A stretch of 64,000 bases of DNA from Alistipes sp. (GCA_017504485.1 JAFVRC010000015.1:28545-92544), one strand, 5' to 3'. Shown: positions 24,151-33,659, counted from the stretch's first letter. Program-made: numbers and translations. Notes: a model not told the origin generated them from the letters alone.

Positions 24151-25209
24151 CTACCACGTTCCGAGCTCGTAGATGATATGCTCGTCGTAGCGCTCGCCCT
24201 TGTGGAGTATGATGTTCTGGAACTGCGGGAAGTTCACCGCATCGACAAAGGCCTGGCACTCCATCGCGACACCTGCGTAGTTGCAATATGTGGAGCCCGA
24301 CTTGGTCGTAGGGCAGCCTATCGAGAGTTTGTTGCCCGTGTAGAGCATCACGCCGCGCTGCGTGGTGAATAGGCGCAGACAGCGGTGCGACTTGTGGTCG
24401 CGCAGCTCGCCTACCTCTTGCAACTTGCCTGCGCGGTAGTTGTCGAGCGGATAATAGACACCATAGCCCCCCTTGGTGCGCATATTCTGAAACTCGGAGT
24501 CTATATCGTCGCCGAAGCGTCGCCACGCGGTGCGGAAGTCCTGCGGCGTGTTGAGGATGTCGATGATGCGGCCCGTAGGAACGTGGTGCAGATTGAGCTC
24601 CTCGGCTGTCGAGCAGTTGAGGCGCAACTCGTGGTCGAGAATCGTGCCACTCGCCTCGCCCGAGAGGTTCCAATAGGCATGGTTGGTCATCATCAGAGGA
24701 GTGGTGCCATCGCTCTGGCCTATGAAGCGCAGATGCAGGCGGTTGTCGTCGTCGAAGGTGTAGTGCACCTCGACATCAACGGCATTCGGGTAGCCCTGGT
24801 CGCCATCCGGTGAGTGGAGCGAGAAGATGACAGACTCGCCCTCGATGCGTGAACCCCACGCGAGGTTGGCATAGCCTTTCGAGCCGCCGTGCAGGTGGTT
24901 GGGGGCGTTGTTGATTTCGAGGTTGTATGCCTTGCCCTCGACGGTCATACGCCCCTCGGTTATGCGGTTGGCAACGCGGCCTATGCACTTGCCGCAGGCG
25001 GCGTTGTCGCCAATGTAGCTCTCGCCGTCGCGGTAGCCGAGCAGCACATCGTCGATATGCCCCTCGCGATCGGCCGTGCGCACGGCGACCATTGCTGCGC
25101 CGATATTCGTTACATCAACGCTGCTGCCGAGGTTGTTGCAGAGCCTAAATCGCAGAATCTCTTTGCCTTCGGGGGTATAGCCCCAATGCTCTTTCGTGAT
25201 AGTTGCCAT
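24151..25209 (-). CDS. galM: Aldose 1-epimerase (mutarotase)
   Basis: 352 aa. Family motifs include GRVANRITEGRM, NHLHGGSKGYANLAW with one active-site His, TNHAYWNLSG with the second His, and a C-terminal GVAMECQAFVDAVN carrying the catalytic Glu. It interconverts alpha and beta anomers of galactose, glucose or related sugars in the cytoplasm. It follows the GntR-type regulator by 32 bases on the same strand, and the divergent MFS/isomerase/kinase operon uses free sugars, so all likely serve one pathway. Signal peptide absent. Confidence 0.95.
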   Translation of the reverse strand: MATITKEHWGYTPEGKEILRFRLCNNLGSSVDVTNIGAAMVAVRTADREGHIDDVLLGYRDGESYIGDNAACGKCIGRVANRITEGRMTVEGKAYNLEINNAPNHLHGGSKGYANLAWGSRIEGESVIFSLHSPDGDQGYPNAVDVEVHYTFDDDNRLHLRFIGQSDGTTPLMMTNHAYWNLSGEASGTILDHELRLNCSTAEELNLHHVPTGRIIDILNTPQDFRTAWRRFGDDIDSEFQNMRTKGGYGVYYPLDNYRAGKLQEVGELRDHKSHRCLRLFTTQRGVMLYTGNKLSIGCPTTKSGSTYCNYAGVAMECQAFVDAVNFPQFQNIILHKGERYDEHIIYELGTW

Positions 25210-25241
25210 AGGTCGTATTTAATGGTGTTTGAGAGGCGTGC

Positions 25242-26279
25242 TTAGAATGTCGCGCGACGGATTATGCGGCTGTCGCACTTGACCTTGCACAGGCGGTGCG
25301 ACAAGATCATCTGTGCGGCCTTGGCTCCCATCTGCGTAAAGTCGGTAGAGAGGGTGGTGAGGCCGTTGAGAATAATCTCGCTGATGTAGGACTCATTGTA
25401 GGAGATGATGCCTATATCCTTGCCAACTTCGAGGTTGGCTGTGCGTGCGAGGCGTATCATATCGACCAACTCGAGGCCCAGCTGACCGGTGATGACAAGG
25501 TAGACCTGACCTCGATGAATAATCTCGCTCGACACCTCGTTGTGATACTCGGCCGTAAGACCATACTCGCGACACAATCGCTCGACACTCTCGATAATAA
25601 TGCTGCCATAGAGGCTGGTCGGTGGGGCTACAACGTGCAGACTGTCGTAGCACTTGAGTTCGTCGATACAGCCGCGCAGACACTCGTAGGAGTCGGTCGC
25701 CTGATCTTGATAGACCACGCCATAGTTGCCCTGCAACATTCGAGGCCAATGGTCGGCGATGATGAGTTTACGGTTAGGGATGCGCTTCAAGGCCTTCAGG
25801 GCACGGTGCTGAATGGAACTGTCCAGCGGGAAGTGCGGCGTGACGATATAGTAGTCGTAGTCGTCGAGCACCTTGTCGATAAACTCCTCGAAGAGGTCGA
25901 TATTCTGGCTGTAGAGGTTGATGGTTATGTCGGCCGTATTGTTCATCTCGGCGACGAAAGCGTCGTAGAACACCTGCTTGTAGAGGCTCAACTTGTCGAG
26001 CAACATGAAGACTTTCATGCGTCGCTCGGGCGCCTTCTGCGAGACGAAGAAGCCCTTGCCCTGCATCGAGTCGATAAGTCCGCGGTCGCGCAGTATGGCA
26101 TAGACTTTCTTGACGGTCTCCTTCGATATGTTCAACTCCTGCGACAGCTCGTTCATCGAAGGGAGGCACTGTCCCGGTTTGTAGGTCTGTTCGTTGATGG
26201 CCGTCTCGACTTGGGCGAGCAGCTGCTTGTAGATAGGCACGCTGCGCTCGGTGTCGATGTCGAAAATATATTGGTTCAT
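25242..26279 (-). CDS. GntR-type regulator with LacI-like sugar-binding domain
   Basis: 345 aa. Residues ~10-80 are a GntR winged helix (VPIYKQLLAQVETAINEQTYKPG, then LPSMNELSQELNISKETVKKVYAILRDRGLI). Residues ~85-340 resemble a periplasmic-binding-protein/LacI sugar domain (IGIISYNESYISEI). This architecture is common for carbohydrate regulators in Bacteroidetes. It is divergent from the MFS operon and upstream of galM, so it most likely senses the sugar or sugar phosphate of that pathway. Promoters for both directions overlap in the 284-bp spacer, which also holds repeated GTGTTGTG/GTGTGGTG sequences as candidate operators. Confidence 0.9.
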   Translation of the reverse strand: MNQYIFDIDTERSVPIYKQLLAQVETAINEQTYKPGQCLPSMNELSQELNISKETVKKVYAILRDRGLIDSMQGKGFFVSQKAPERRMKVFMLLDKLSLYKQVFYDAFVAEMNNTADITINLYSQNIDLFEEFIDKVLDDYDYYIVTPHFPLDSSIQHRALKALKRIPNRKLIIADHWPRMLQGNYGVVYQDQATDSYECLRGCIDELKCYDSLHVVAPPTSLYGSIIIESVERLCREYGLTAEYHNEVSSEIIHRGQVYLVITGQLGLELVDMIRLARTANLEVGKDIGIISYNESYISEIILNGLTTLSTDFTQMGAKAAQMILSHRLCKVKCDSRIIRRATF

Positions 26280-26325
26280 GACTAAAAAAGTTTGTATTAT
26301 AATGCGGAATTATGAAATTTATTTT

Positions 26326-26430
26326 GTATATTTGCACCACACTGCACAACACTGTGAGCTTAAAAGTGCAGTTTCAACTTGTGTAAAGTGTGGTGCGATA
26401 ATGTTACGCTGTGTTGTGTCGCAAATATAC
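26326..26430. promoter_or_regulatory. Face-to-face promoters with shared repeat operators
   Basis: Rightward TATATTTG (26327-26334) and leftward TATATTTG (26429-26422) point at each other inside perfect 10-base inverted ends GTATATTTGC/GCAAATATAC. Between them GCACCACACT (26334-26343) faces AGTGTGGTGC (26387-26396), and CACAACAC (26345-26352) faces GTGTTGTG (26411-26418). The two mRNAs would overlap for about 75 nt at their 5' ends. The repeats are the natural candidates for binding sites of the GntR-type protein. Confidence 0.6.
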
Positions 26431-26563
26431 GAAAAAGTTTGTAAAGCGCGAACTTTTTGCACGAGAATGTGGCAAATGTGGGTTTTTTACTGTTGTATTG
26501 AAGGTGGAGCATAGGTGCGAAGAGACCAAGTAAAACATATATAATCTAACTTAAAAGACAGAG

Positions 26564-27841
26564 ATGGAAACTACTGTTACAAAGAAGAAATTCCTCCCTT
26601 CGAAGTGGGAGGTGACGGCCCTGATTTGGATTGCATACTTCCTGAATCAGGCGGATCGTCAGGTGTTCAATGTGGTGTTGCCGCAGATTCGCGACGGTCT
26701 CGGACTTACCGATAGCGATATGGGACTTATTGCGACGGCCTTCAACCTCTTCTATGCGGTGCTCGTGCCGCTCGGAGGTATCATCGGCGACCGTTATAGC
26801 CGCAAATGGATTTTGACGCTCTGTATCCTCTTCTGGAGCGTTGCCACGATGTTTACGGGTTGGGCAACGGGCCTCATCTCGCTCATCATCCTGCGCTCGG
26901 TGGCTACGGGTGGCGGCGAGGCGCTCTTCGGCCCTAACTACAACGCCCTGCTCTCGGAGTACCACACTAAGACGCGCTCGACGGCAATGTCTATCGTGCA
27001 GACAGCCTACTATATCGGCATTATCGCCAGCGGCTTCCTCGCCGGTAAGATTGCCGATGAGATGGGTTGGCAGTATGCGTTCATCATCTTCGGTGCTATC
27101 GGTGTTTTACATGCATTTATCATGATGTGGCGTCTCAGGGATAAGCGTGATGTGAAGGCCGAGCGTGCCGCAAAGGGCAAGTCGAACCTTATTCGCGACT
27201 TGGTGGATGGCTTTACGATTATCTTCCGCACGCCGACGGCTGCAACCGTTACAATCGGCTTCGCGGGCCTTATCTTCGTGCTGACGGGCTATCTGACGTG
27301 GATGCCTACCTACTTGCAGGAGGCTCCGTTCAACATGTCGTCAGGCGATGCAGGGTTCCACTCGATGTTCTACACGCACTTCGCCGCATTCTTTGGCGTG
27401 CTGCTGGCGGGTAAGCTCTCGGACTATGTGGGCGGCCTCGGCAAGCCTGCACTGCGCACCGCAATGCAGGGCCTCGGTCTGTTGGTTGCCGCACCTTGCC
27501 TCTACTATATGGGTCACTCGACATCGCTGGTGGTTGTCTTTGGCGCGTTGGCTATCTTCGGCTTTGCGCGTGCATTCTTCGATGCAAATACCTATGTGGT
27601 GCTCTACGACGTTATCCCATCGAAGTTCCACTCGTCGGCCTCGGGCGTGATGATTATGATTGGCTTCGGTACGGGTGCCTTGGCACCATACATCCTCGGC
27701 CTTATCAAGGAGGCTTCGGGCTTGTCGCTCGGCTTCACTATTCTGGCCGCAATATGGGTTGTATGTGGTCTGATTATGATTCTTGGAGGCAACCATTTCT
27801 ATAAACGTGACATCTTAAAACTTCAACAAAATGAAAAATAG
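26564..27841 (+). CDS. MFS transporter, anion:cation symporter-like (hexuronate/sugar type)
   Basis: 425 aa with 12 predicted membrane helices. The loop between helices 2 and 3 has the MFS signature GDRYSRKW (~72-79), and the first helix region DRQVFNVVLPQI matches the ACS group that includes ExuT- and sialate-type carriers. It imports a sugar or sugar acid by ion symport across the inner membrane. It heads an operon with an isomerase, a ManA-like protein and a ROK kinase, and its stop overlaps the isomerase start by 11 bases. A 220-nt leader precedes it from the 26327 promoter. Substrate not identifiable from sequence. Confidence 0.88.
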   Translation: METTVTKKKFLPSKWEVTALIWIAYFLNQADRQVFNVVLPQIRDGLGLTDSDMGLIATAFNLFYAVLVPLGGIIGDRYSRKWILTLCILFWSVATMFTGWATGLISLIILRSVATGGGEALFGPNYNALLSEYHTKTRSTAMSIVQTAYYIGIIASGFLAGKIADEMGWQYAFIIFGAIGVLHAFIMMWRLRDKRDVKAERAAKGKSNLIRDLVDGFTIIFRTPTAATVTIGFAGLIFVLTGYLTWMPTYLQEAPFNMSSGDAGFHSMFYTHFAAFFGVLLAGKLSDYVGGLGKPALRTAMQGLGLLVAAPCLYYMGHSTSLVVVFGALAIFGFARAFFDANTYVVLYDVIPSKFHSSASGVMIMIGFGTGALAPYILGLIKEASGLSLGFTILAAIWVVCGLIMILGGNHFYKRDILKLQQNEK

Positions 27842-29276
27842 TGAAAAGACAAGAAGGGCGAAGGCTGGCTTGCTGCTCATCGCTTCGCCTCGTTTCAAGG
27901 ATCTCGGCGTAGGTTGCGAGCACGGCACCTATGGCGAGCGTAAGGAGATTGCAATTAAGGATATTCAGGAGCGTCTTTCGTTCCTCGACCTCTCGTTCCC
28001 TGGTATCGTCTATACCCGTGAGGATGCCGAGAAGGCGATGTCGCTCTTCTACAACGAGAAGGTCGATTTCGTCATCGCCGAGTTCCTCTCGTGGTCCGAG
28101 GATTTCGCATGGATTCGCTTCCTGCGCGATATGCCGGAGATTCCGATGATATTCGCCAACGTGGCCAAGGAGAAGATGGCCTTCTACGACACGCTCGAGG
28201 AGGATGACTTTATTGAATACCTCTGCTCGGGTACGCTTGTGGGCTCGCTCGAGGCCAGTGGCTCGGTGCAGCGTGTGCCACGCAAGAATGTGAAGGTAGT
28301 GATGGGTTCGCGCGACGAGGTGAACGAGCAGATTAAGAAGTTTGCAGCTGCCGCTCGCGTGCGTGCTATCATGCGACAATCGACGCTCGGTCTGTTGGCC
28401 GCCTACAACGAGGCTATGTGGTCCACATATATGGATCCGTATGATATGTTCACGAAACTCGGCCTCGAGATTCGCTTCCTCGCATACTCGGACTACGGCA
28501 ATGCCATCGAGGCTATTCCGGCCGAGGAACTCAAGGGCTACTGCGACGAGCTGACGACGCGCTACAAGATGATGGACGACGTGGCTTACGACAAGTTCGA
28601 GGCCTCGGTAGCCGCATCTATCGGCTTGAAGGATATGGCCAAGGAGTGGGATGTCGATGTTATGGTATTCAATGATATTGATACGGCGATGTTCCGCCTC
28701 GTAGGTCTGCGTGCCGGCTTCTATCACCCTTGGTTCAACGAGAACAGCTCGGTGCTCGTGCCAGAGGCCGATATGGGAGCAGGTGTTATGACCTATATAT
28801 TGAAGCTCCTCTCGGGTAAGCACGTCAACTTTATCGAGCCATTCCACATCGAGAATGAGTTCGGCACCTTCGCCGGAGGTCACGCCGGTCCGAATGACCA
28901 CAACGACCCTGCATGGGAGCAAAACGTGGTTATCGCTCGCGACGTGCGCTTTGCGAAGAGCAAGTGGAAGCATGCAGGTGCTCCGTTTGCTTGGTACCGC
29001 ATCTCGCCGGGTATGAAGACCATGGCGCAGCTCGTCGAGTGCGACGGCCGCTACAAGATGGTCTGCACGATGGTCGAGTCGCTACCGGGCGAGCATATCC
29101 TTGCTACCTATTCGCACACCATCTTCCGCCCTGTGGTACCTGTGAAGCACCTCTTCGAGGAGATTTTGAAGGTGGGCACAACGCAGCACTTCGCCGTGGT
29201 TGATGGCGACTACCGCGCCGAACTTGCACTCTTGTGCGAAATGATGGGCATCGAGTATCACGAGATTATGGAGTAA
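27831..29276 (+). CDS. L-fucose/L-arabinose isomerase family protein
   Basis: 481 aa, cytoplasmic. The three-part fold of FucI/AraA enzymes is suggested by an N-terminal Rossmann-like region (GLLLIASPRFKDLG), a central region with EADMGAGVMTYILKLLSG, and a C-terminal THTIFRPVVPVKHLFEEILKVGTTQHFAVVDGDY, close to the arabinose/fucose isomerase end that brings a metal-binding His near the active site. Such enzymes convert aldoses to ketoses with Mn2+. It is shorter than FucI (~590) and close to AraA (~500). Its start overlaps the MFS gene by 11 bases. The sugar is undetermined. Confidence 0.82.
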   Translation: MKNSEKTRRAKAGLLLIASPRFKDLGVGCEHGTYGERKEIAIKDIQERLSFLDLSFPGIVYTREDAEKAMSLFYNEKVDFVIAEFLSWSEDFAWIRFLRDMPEIPMIFANVAKEKMAFYDTLEEDDFIEYLCSGTLVGSLEASGSVQRVPRKNVKVVMGSRDEVNEQIKKFAAAARVRAIMRQSTLGLLAAYNEAMWSTYMDPYDMFTKLGLEIRFLAYSDYGNAIEAIPAEELKGYCDELTTRYKMMDDVAYDKFEASVAASIGLKDMAKEWDVDVMVFNDIDTAMFRLVGLRAGFYHPWFNENSSVLVPEADMGAGVMTYILKLLSGKHVNFIEPFHIENEFGTFAGGHAGPNDHNDPAWEQNVVIARDVRFAKSKWKHAGAPFAWYRISPGMKTMAQLVECDGRYKMVCTMVESLPGEHILATYSHTIFRPVVPVKHLFEEILKVGTTQHFAVVDGDYRAELALLCEMMGIEYHEIME

Positions 29277-29322
29277 TAAGAGAGATAACCCAAAGTATAA
29301 CATTAAAATCAAAAAAAGAGTT

Positions 29323-31182
29323 ATGAGTTTTATGTATAACCCGTACCCGTTTGACGACCCACGCGCCGTCAATCGTCCGGTACTCAACGCAACAACAAAG
29401 GCGGCCGTAACGGTCGGAACCCTCAAAGCAGCTGTGCGCCTCGCCACCGAGTTGGCTGCGCAGTTGGCTGCCGAGCCGCAGAAGAACATCGTTCTCGGTT
29501 GGGAAGGCTACACGACTGCCGATTTCTCGAAGCTGTTGAACCTCTTGACGCAGCAGCTCCGCCTGCGCGGTGTGGAGACCGAGCATTACGACTTCGCACA
29601 GGTCCTCAAGAGCGAGGAGGAGATCAATGCGATGATTGACCCGCAGCTCGAGTGGGATAAGAAGAAGGACCCTACGTTGCTCTATGGTCGCATCTACCAC
29701 GGTGGCTACAAGGGCGTACTCGACGCTGCGAAACTCGAGGGTTTCAAGGCGCAGGTTGCCGCGTGGAAGGCTCCGGCCGAGAAGGGTAAGGTAGTTGTCG
29801 TATATGGCGCAGGTGTTCTTGTTGAGGAGCTCCGCTCGCTCTACGACTCGAAGTTCTACTTCGACGTTACGCCGAAGGAGTCTATCCTGCGTATCCGCCG
29901 CGGCGCATACATCAACCTCGGTCAGTCGAAGCCGCAGCCTACGAACCAGATTATCCGCCGCTGCTACTACTTCGACTTCGAGATGGCCGTTACGTTGCGT
30001 GGTCAGCTCCTCTCGAAGCGCGAGATTGATTGGTATGTAGGTAACGACAACCTCGACGCTATGCAGCTCATGCCTGTTGAGGCTCTGAACGACATCCTCG
30101 AGACGATGGTTAAGTACCCATTCCGTTGTAAGCCTGTATATTTGGAGGGCGTATGGGGCGGTTCGTATGTGAAGAACCTGCGTAAGCTTCCGAAGGAGAT
30201 GCGTAACTGCGCTTGGGTGTTCGACCTTATCCCTATGGAGGTAAGTATCGTTATTGAGGCCGATGGCGAGAAGCTCGAGTTCCCATTCAACTCGTTCGTG
30301 CAGCACGATGGCGTAGCTATGTGCGGTGCCGAGTCGGTTAAGAAGTTCGGTCTTTACTTCCCTGTACGTTTCAACTACGACGATACATATCATTCGACAG
30401 GTAACATGTCCATCCAGTGCCACTCGGGTGCCGAGTACAACAAGGAGAACTTCGACGAGCTCGGCCGCCAGGACGAGAGCTACTACGTTGTGGTTACGGG
30501 CCACGGTGCCAAGACCTTCATCGGCTTCAACGATGATGCCGACAAGGAGCAGTTCATTAAGGATATCAAGCTCGCCGACACGGAGTACAAGGAGGTTGAT
30601 TATATGAAGTATGTGAATTACGAGGAGTCAAAGCCGGGCTTGCAGGTTATGCTCCCTGCAGGAACGATTCACTCGTCGGGCCGCAACCAGGTTATCCTCG
30701 AGATTGGTAGCTTGACCATTGGTTCGTACACCTATAAGCTCTACGACTATCTGCGTCCGGACCTCGATGGCAAGCCACGTCCAATCCACACATGGCATGG
30801 TGAGCGCGTGCTCGACTTCAGCCGTCGCACGAGCGCAATCCATGGCACTATCGTTCACGAGCCACGCCTCGTGCGCAAGGGTGACAAGTGGGCCGAGTAT
30901 ATCGTAGGTGAGTGCGAGGAGCTCTACTTCTCGCTGCGCCGCTTGGAGTTCGAGACGACTATCGAGGATAACACCAACGGCAAGTTCGTGGTGCTCACGC
31001 TCGTTGATGGCGACAAGATTCGCATCCGCTCGAAGGCCAATCCGGAGTACTACTTCGATGCCGAGTTTATGGATATGACGGTCGTACCGGCTGCTATGGG
31101 CGACTTCGTTATCGAGAACCTCGGTGCAGAGCCTATCTGTGTTCACAAGACTACCCTCAAGGAGGGCTTCGAGAATGAATAA
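29323..31182 (+). CDS. Class I mannose-6-phosphate isomerase-like cupin protein
   Basis: 619 aa. The C-terminal part (~340-560) has cupin features of class I phosphomannose isomerases: QCHSGAEYNKENF with a metal-binding His/Glu, GHGAKTFIGF, and LPAGTIHSSGRNQVILEIGS with the His of the second metal motif. The first ~300 residues are an additional region (AGVLVEELRSLYD...) I cannot place, which makes it about 200 residues longer than ordinary ManA. It may isomerise a sugar or sugar phosphate made by the neighbouring isomerase and kinase. The ROK kinase start overlaps its stop by 8 bases. The codon use is strongly biased, suggesting high expression. Confidence 0.78.
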   Translation: MSFMYNPYPFDDPRAVNRPVLNATTKAAVTVGTLKAAVRLATELAAQLAAEPQKNIVLGWEGYTTADFSKLLNLLTQQLRLRGVETEHYDFAQVLKSEEEINAMIDPQLEWDKKKDPTLLYGRIYHGGYKGVLDAAKLEGFKAQVAAWKAPAEKGKVVVVYGAGVLVEELRSLYDSKFYFDVTPKESILRIRRGAYINLGQSKPQPTNQIIRRCYYFDFEMAVTLRGQLLSKREIDWYVGNDNLDAMQLMPVEALNDILETMVKYPFRCKPVYLEGVWGGSYVKNLRKLPKEMRNCAWVFDLIPMEVSIVIEADGEKLEFPFNSFVQHDGVAMCGAESVKKFGLYFPVRFNYDDTYHSTGNMSIQCHSGAEYNKENFDELGRQDESYYVVVTGHGAKTFIGFNDDADKEQFIKDIKLADTEYKEVDYMKYVNYEESKPGLQVMLPAGTIHSSGRNQVILEIGSLTIGSYTYKLYDYLRPDLDGKPRPIHTWHGERVLDFSRRTSAIHGTIVHEPRLVRKGDKWAEYIVGECEELYFSLRRLEFETTIEDNTNGKFVVLTLVDGDKIRIRSKANPEYYFDAEFMDMTVVPAAMGDFVIENLGAEPICVHKTTLKEGFENE

Positions 31183-32086
31183 CAAGGGCTTTCTCCTGCT
31201 GGATGTAGGTGGCACATTCGTTAAATCGGTGGTAGCAACTTTCGAAGGGGAGTTGCTACCTAACACCGAGACTTCGGTGCCGATTAACTCGGATGGCACT
31301 CGAGAGGAGATAGAGCAGTCGTTTGCGACGGTCGTAGCCAACGGTAAGACCATAGCCGAGTATAACGGCTATGTGTTGGCCGGTGTGGGTGTTGCCTTCC
31401 CTGGCCCGTTTGACTACAATACGGGTGTGTCGTATATGACGCACAAGTTTGCGGCCTTGGAGAAAGTGTCGGTCAAGGAGTTGTTCCATGGCTTTCCGGA
31501 GATTGGTGCCGATATGCCGGTTGTCTTTATGCACGACGTTACGGCGGCAGTGCTCGGCGAGATGCGCTTCGGCGCGGCGCAGGGCTACAAGAATATCGCC
31601 GTGGTGACACTTGGCACGGGACTTGGTTTCTCGCATACGGTGGATGGCGAGATTCAGTACTCGCCGCTTGGTTCACCTGCAGTGCCAATCTATAATCGCC
31701 CGTATCGCGATGGTGTCTTGGAGGACTACGCCTCGAAGCGTGGTTTTTTGCGCTCCTATGCCGAGGTGCGTGGTGAGGAGAACCCTGCAAACCTTACGGT
31801 GGCAATGATTGGAGGTATGTGCGGCGAGGGTGATGAGAAGGCCCTTGCGTCGTTCCGCAATGTGGGTAATATTCTGGCCGAGGAGCTTAAACCGCTACTC
31901 GAGGAGTATAATATCGAGTGTCTGCTCTTCGGAGGTCAAATCTCGCGCTCGTTTGCCTATTTCGAGCCGGCCATTGCATACCTCAAGGAGGAGCTTCCAC
32001 AACTGAAGCATATATCGCCTATGCAGAACCTTTCGACAGCCGCTCCGCTAGGTCTGTTGAGCCGTCTGCGCGAGCAGCTGACATAG
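31175..32086 (+). CDS. ROK family sugar kinase
   Basis: 303 aa. N-terminal ATP-binding motif LLDVGGTFVKS and the second phosphate motif VTLGTGLGFSHTVDGEI at ~145-160 identify the ROK family. The usual CxCGxxGC zinc motif is not present (the region reads PLGSPAVPIYN), as in some ROK kinases. It should phosphorylate a hexose or related sugar with ATP in the cytoplasm. The start at 31175 overlaps the previous stop (ATGAATAA); an earlier in-frame start at 31124 lies deep in that gene. It closes the operon, which ends in the hairpin at 32102. Confidence 0.85.
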   Translation: MNNKGFLLLDVGGTFVKSVVATFEGELLPNTETSVPINSDGTREEIEQSFATVVANGKTIAEYNGYVLAGVGVAFPGPFDYNTGVSYMTHKFAALEKVSVKELFHGFPEIGADMPVVFMHDVTAAVLGEMRFGAAQGYKNIAVVTLGTGLGFSHTVDGEIQYSPLGSPAVPIYNRPYRDGVLEDYASKRGFLRSYAEVRGEENPANLTVAMIGGMCGEGDEKALASFRNVGNILAEELKPLLEEYNIECLLFGGQISRSFAYFEPAIAYLKEELPQLKHISPMQNLSTAAPLGLLSRLREQLT

Positions 32087-32101
32087 AGCCATACTCATAC
32101 A

Positions 32102-32138
32102 ACGAGAGGCCTGTCCGATGAATCGGCAGGCCTCTCGT
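32102..32138. terminator. Bidirectional terminator between ROK kinase and glutamine synthetase
   Basis: Long stem ACGAGAGGCCTG...CAGGCCTCTCGT with an inner CCGA/TCGG extension, between convergent genes. T-tracts are weak. Confidence 0.8.
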
Positions 32139-32156
32139 CGTGTTGTGCTGCGGGCA

Positions 32157-33659
32157 TTATCCGCAGTGGAAGTAGCGATGCACAAGGGCGAGCATCTGCT
32201 CGCGGTTGTCGCCAATATCGCTACGCAATGTGCGGTCGTCGTAGGAGCTGAGACGTTTGATTATGCCGTCAATCATCGCAGGGCTGAATACGTTGTACTG
32301 CTCGAAAACAGCACGCTGGCTTGCCAAACAGTCGGCCGAGGCAGCGCAACTGTCAGGCAGCTGTCGCAGAGCATTCAGACGGTCGGCATTCTCCTTCTGG
32401 TGGATATTGACATTAACATAGGTGCGCTCGGCAACCTCCAAGGCATCCTCCATCTCGAAACCGTGACGGCACGCTACGGCAAGGCCTGCAATGAGCTGAT
32501 AGATGTCGGCCGAGCCATCCGGCGAGCGCATCTCGACGGTCTGCTTCTGCGTGGTGTCGTAGTGACTCTCTGCTTCGAGAGGGTTGGCCTTGCGGCACAT
32601 ATCGCTCTTGGCAGCCCAGCCCAGAGGTACTCGCACGAGCACCGAGCGGTTGCGGTCGCCCCAGCAGATGTTGGTGGGAGCCTCCTGGTGTGGCACCAGG
32701 CGGAAGTAGGATGTAGGGTTTGTATTGCCGAAGGCGGTAATCGAAGGGGCAAGCTCCATCATTCCGGCAATGGCACGGCGAGCTGTTGTCGAGAGGGTGT
32801 TGCCGTCGAGCATCTGGTTGACACCATCCTTGACAACACGCATGTGAATGTGGAGACCGGAGCCGGCCTTGCCGGCCGTAATCTTCGGTGCGAAGGTTAC
32901 GTCGTAGCCGTAGCGGTAGGCGAGGTTGCGGATTATCCACTTGGCGATAACGAGCTGGTCAGCCGCCAGCTCTGCGGCAACGGGTAGGAACTCTATCTCG
33001 TTCTGCTCGTAGATATTGCCGTCGAGCGTGAAGTTGCCAACCTCGGAGTGGCCATACTTTATGTTGCCACTCGCCTGCGCGATGTAGGACATACACTGCG
33101 TGCGGAACTCGTTGAACTTGGCATAGGGTGCCGACTCGTGATAGCCCTTCTGGTCGGTCGCAGGGAAGAGCCCCTCGTCGGGCGCAATGACATAGTACTC
33201 CAACTCGCCCATCGCCTGAAAATCCATGCCCGTAACCTCGTGGAAGGCACGACAGGCCTTCTTCAGCGTATTCTCGGGCGAACTTTCGAGAGGTTCGCCA
33301 TCCTTGTTGAAGAAGGTGCAGAGCATCGAGAGTGTCGGCAATTCGGCAAATGGGTCGAGGAAGGCCGTCGAGAAGCGTGGTAGAACGTAGAGGTCGCTGC
33401 TCCCCGCCTCGATGAATGGGAAGAGACTCGAGCCATCGACACGCTCGCCACAGCTGAGAATCTCATCGAGATAGGCCTCGTTGTTGATTACGAAATTTAA
33501 TGTTTTGAGACGGCCGTCACCTGCCGGATACATAAAATTGACCATTTCGACACCGCACTCCTTGATGTAACGCACGATGTCGGCCTTGGTAAATTCACGA
33601 CTCGGCTTCTTGAGATAGGCCACCACCCGATTAGGGCATAACTCCAACTTCTTGTTCAT
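32157..33659 (-). CDS. glnA: Glutamine synthetase
   Basis: 500 aa. Key motifs are MGELEYYVIA (first metal Glu region), AGSGLHIHM (ammonia/ATP His region), and NPTSYFRLVPHQEAPTNICW with GDRNRSVLVRVP, the glutamate and ATP sites. It forms glutamine from glutamate, ammonia and ATP in the cytoplasm. The length and sequence match the ~500-residue GS of Bacteroidetes rather than the ~470-residue adenylylated GlnA of Proteobacteria, and I see no adenylylation motif. It is the last gene of a leftward set, 27 bases behind a nuclease gene, an unusual place for a nitrogen-assimilation gene. Confidence 0.93.
   Translation of the reverse strand: MNKKLELCPNRVVAYLKKPSREFTKADIVRYIKECGVEMVNFMYPAGDGRLKTLNFVINNEAYLDEILSCGERVDGSSLFPFIEAGSSDLYVLPRFSTAFLDPFAELPTLSMLCTFFNKDGEPLESSPENTLKKACRAFHEVTGMDFQAMGELEYYVIAPDEGLFPATDQKGYHESAPYAKFNEFRTQCMSYIAQASGNIKYGHSEVGNFTLDGNIYEQNEIEFLPVAAELAADQLVIAKWIIRNLAYRYGYDVTFAPKITAGKAGSGLHIHMRVVKDGVNQMLDGNTLSTTARRAIAGMMELAPSITAFGNTNPTSYFRLVPHQEAPTNICWGDRNRSVLVRVPLGWAAKSDMCRKANPLEAESHYDTTQKQTVEMRSPDGSADIYQLIAGLAVACRHGFEMEDALEVAERTYVNVNIHQKENADRLNALRQLPDSCAASADCLASQRAVFEQYNVFSPAMIDGIIKRLSSYDDRTLRSDIGDNREQMLALVHRYFHCG

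Noticed and set aside
26433-26459. AAAAAGTT...AACTTTTT inverted repeat as a terminator
   Set aside because: The stem is only A/T with a GC-rich loop, and it lies just upstream of the leftward -7 box, so a terminator there makes little sense.
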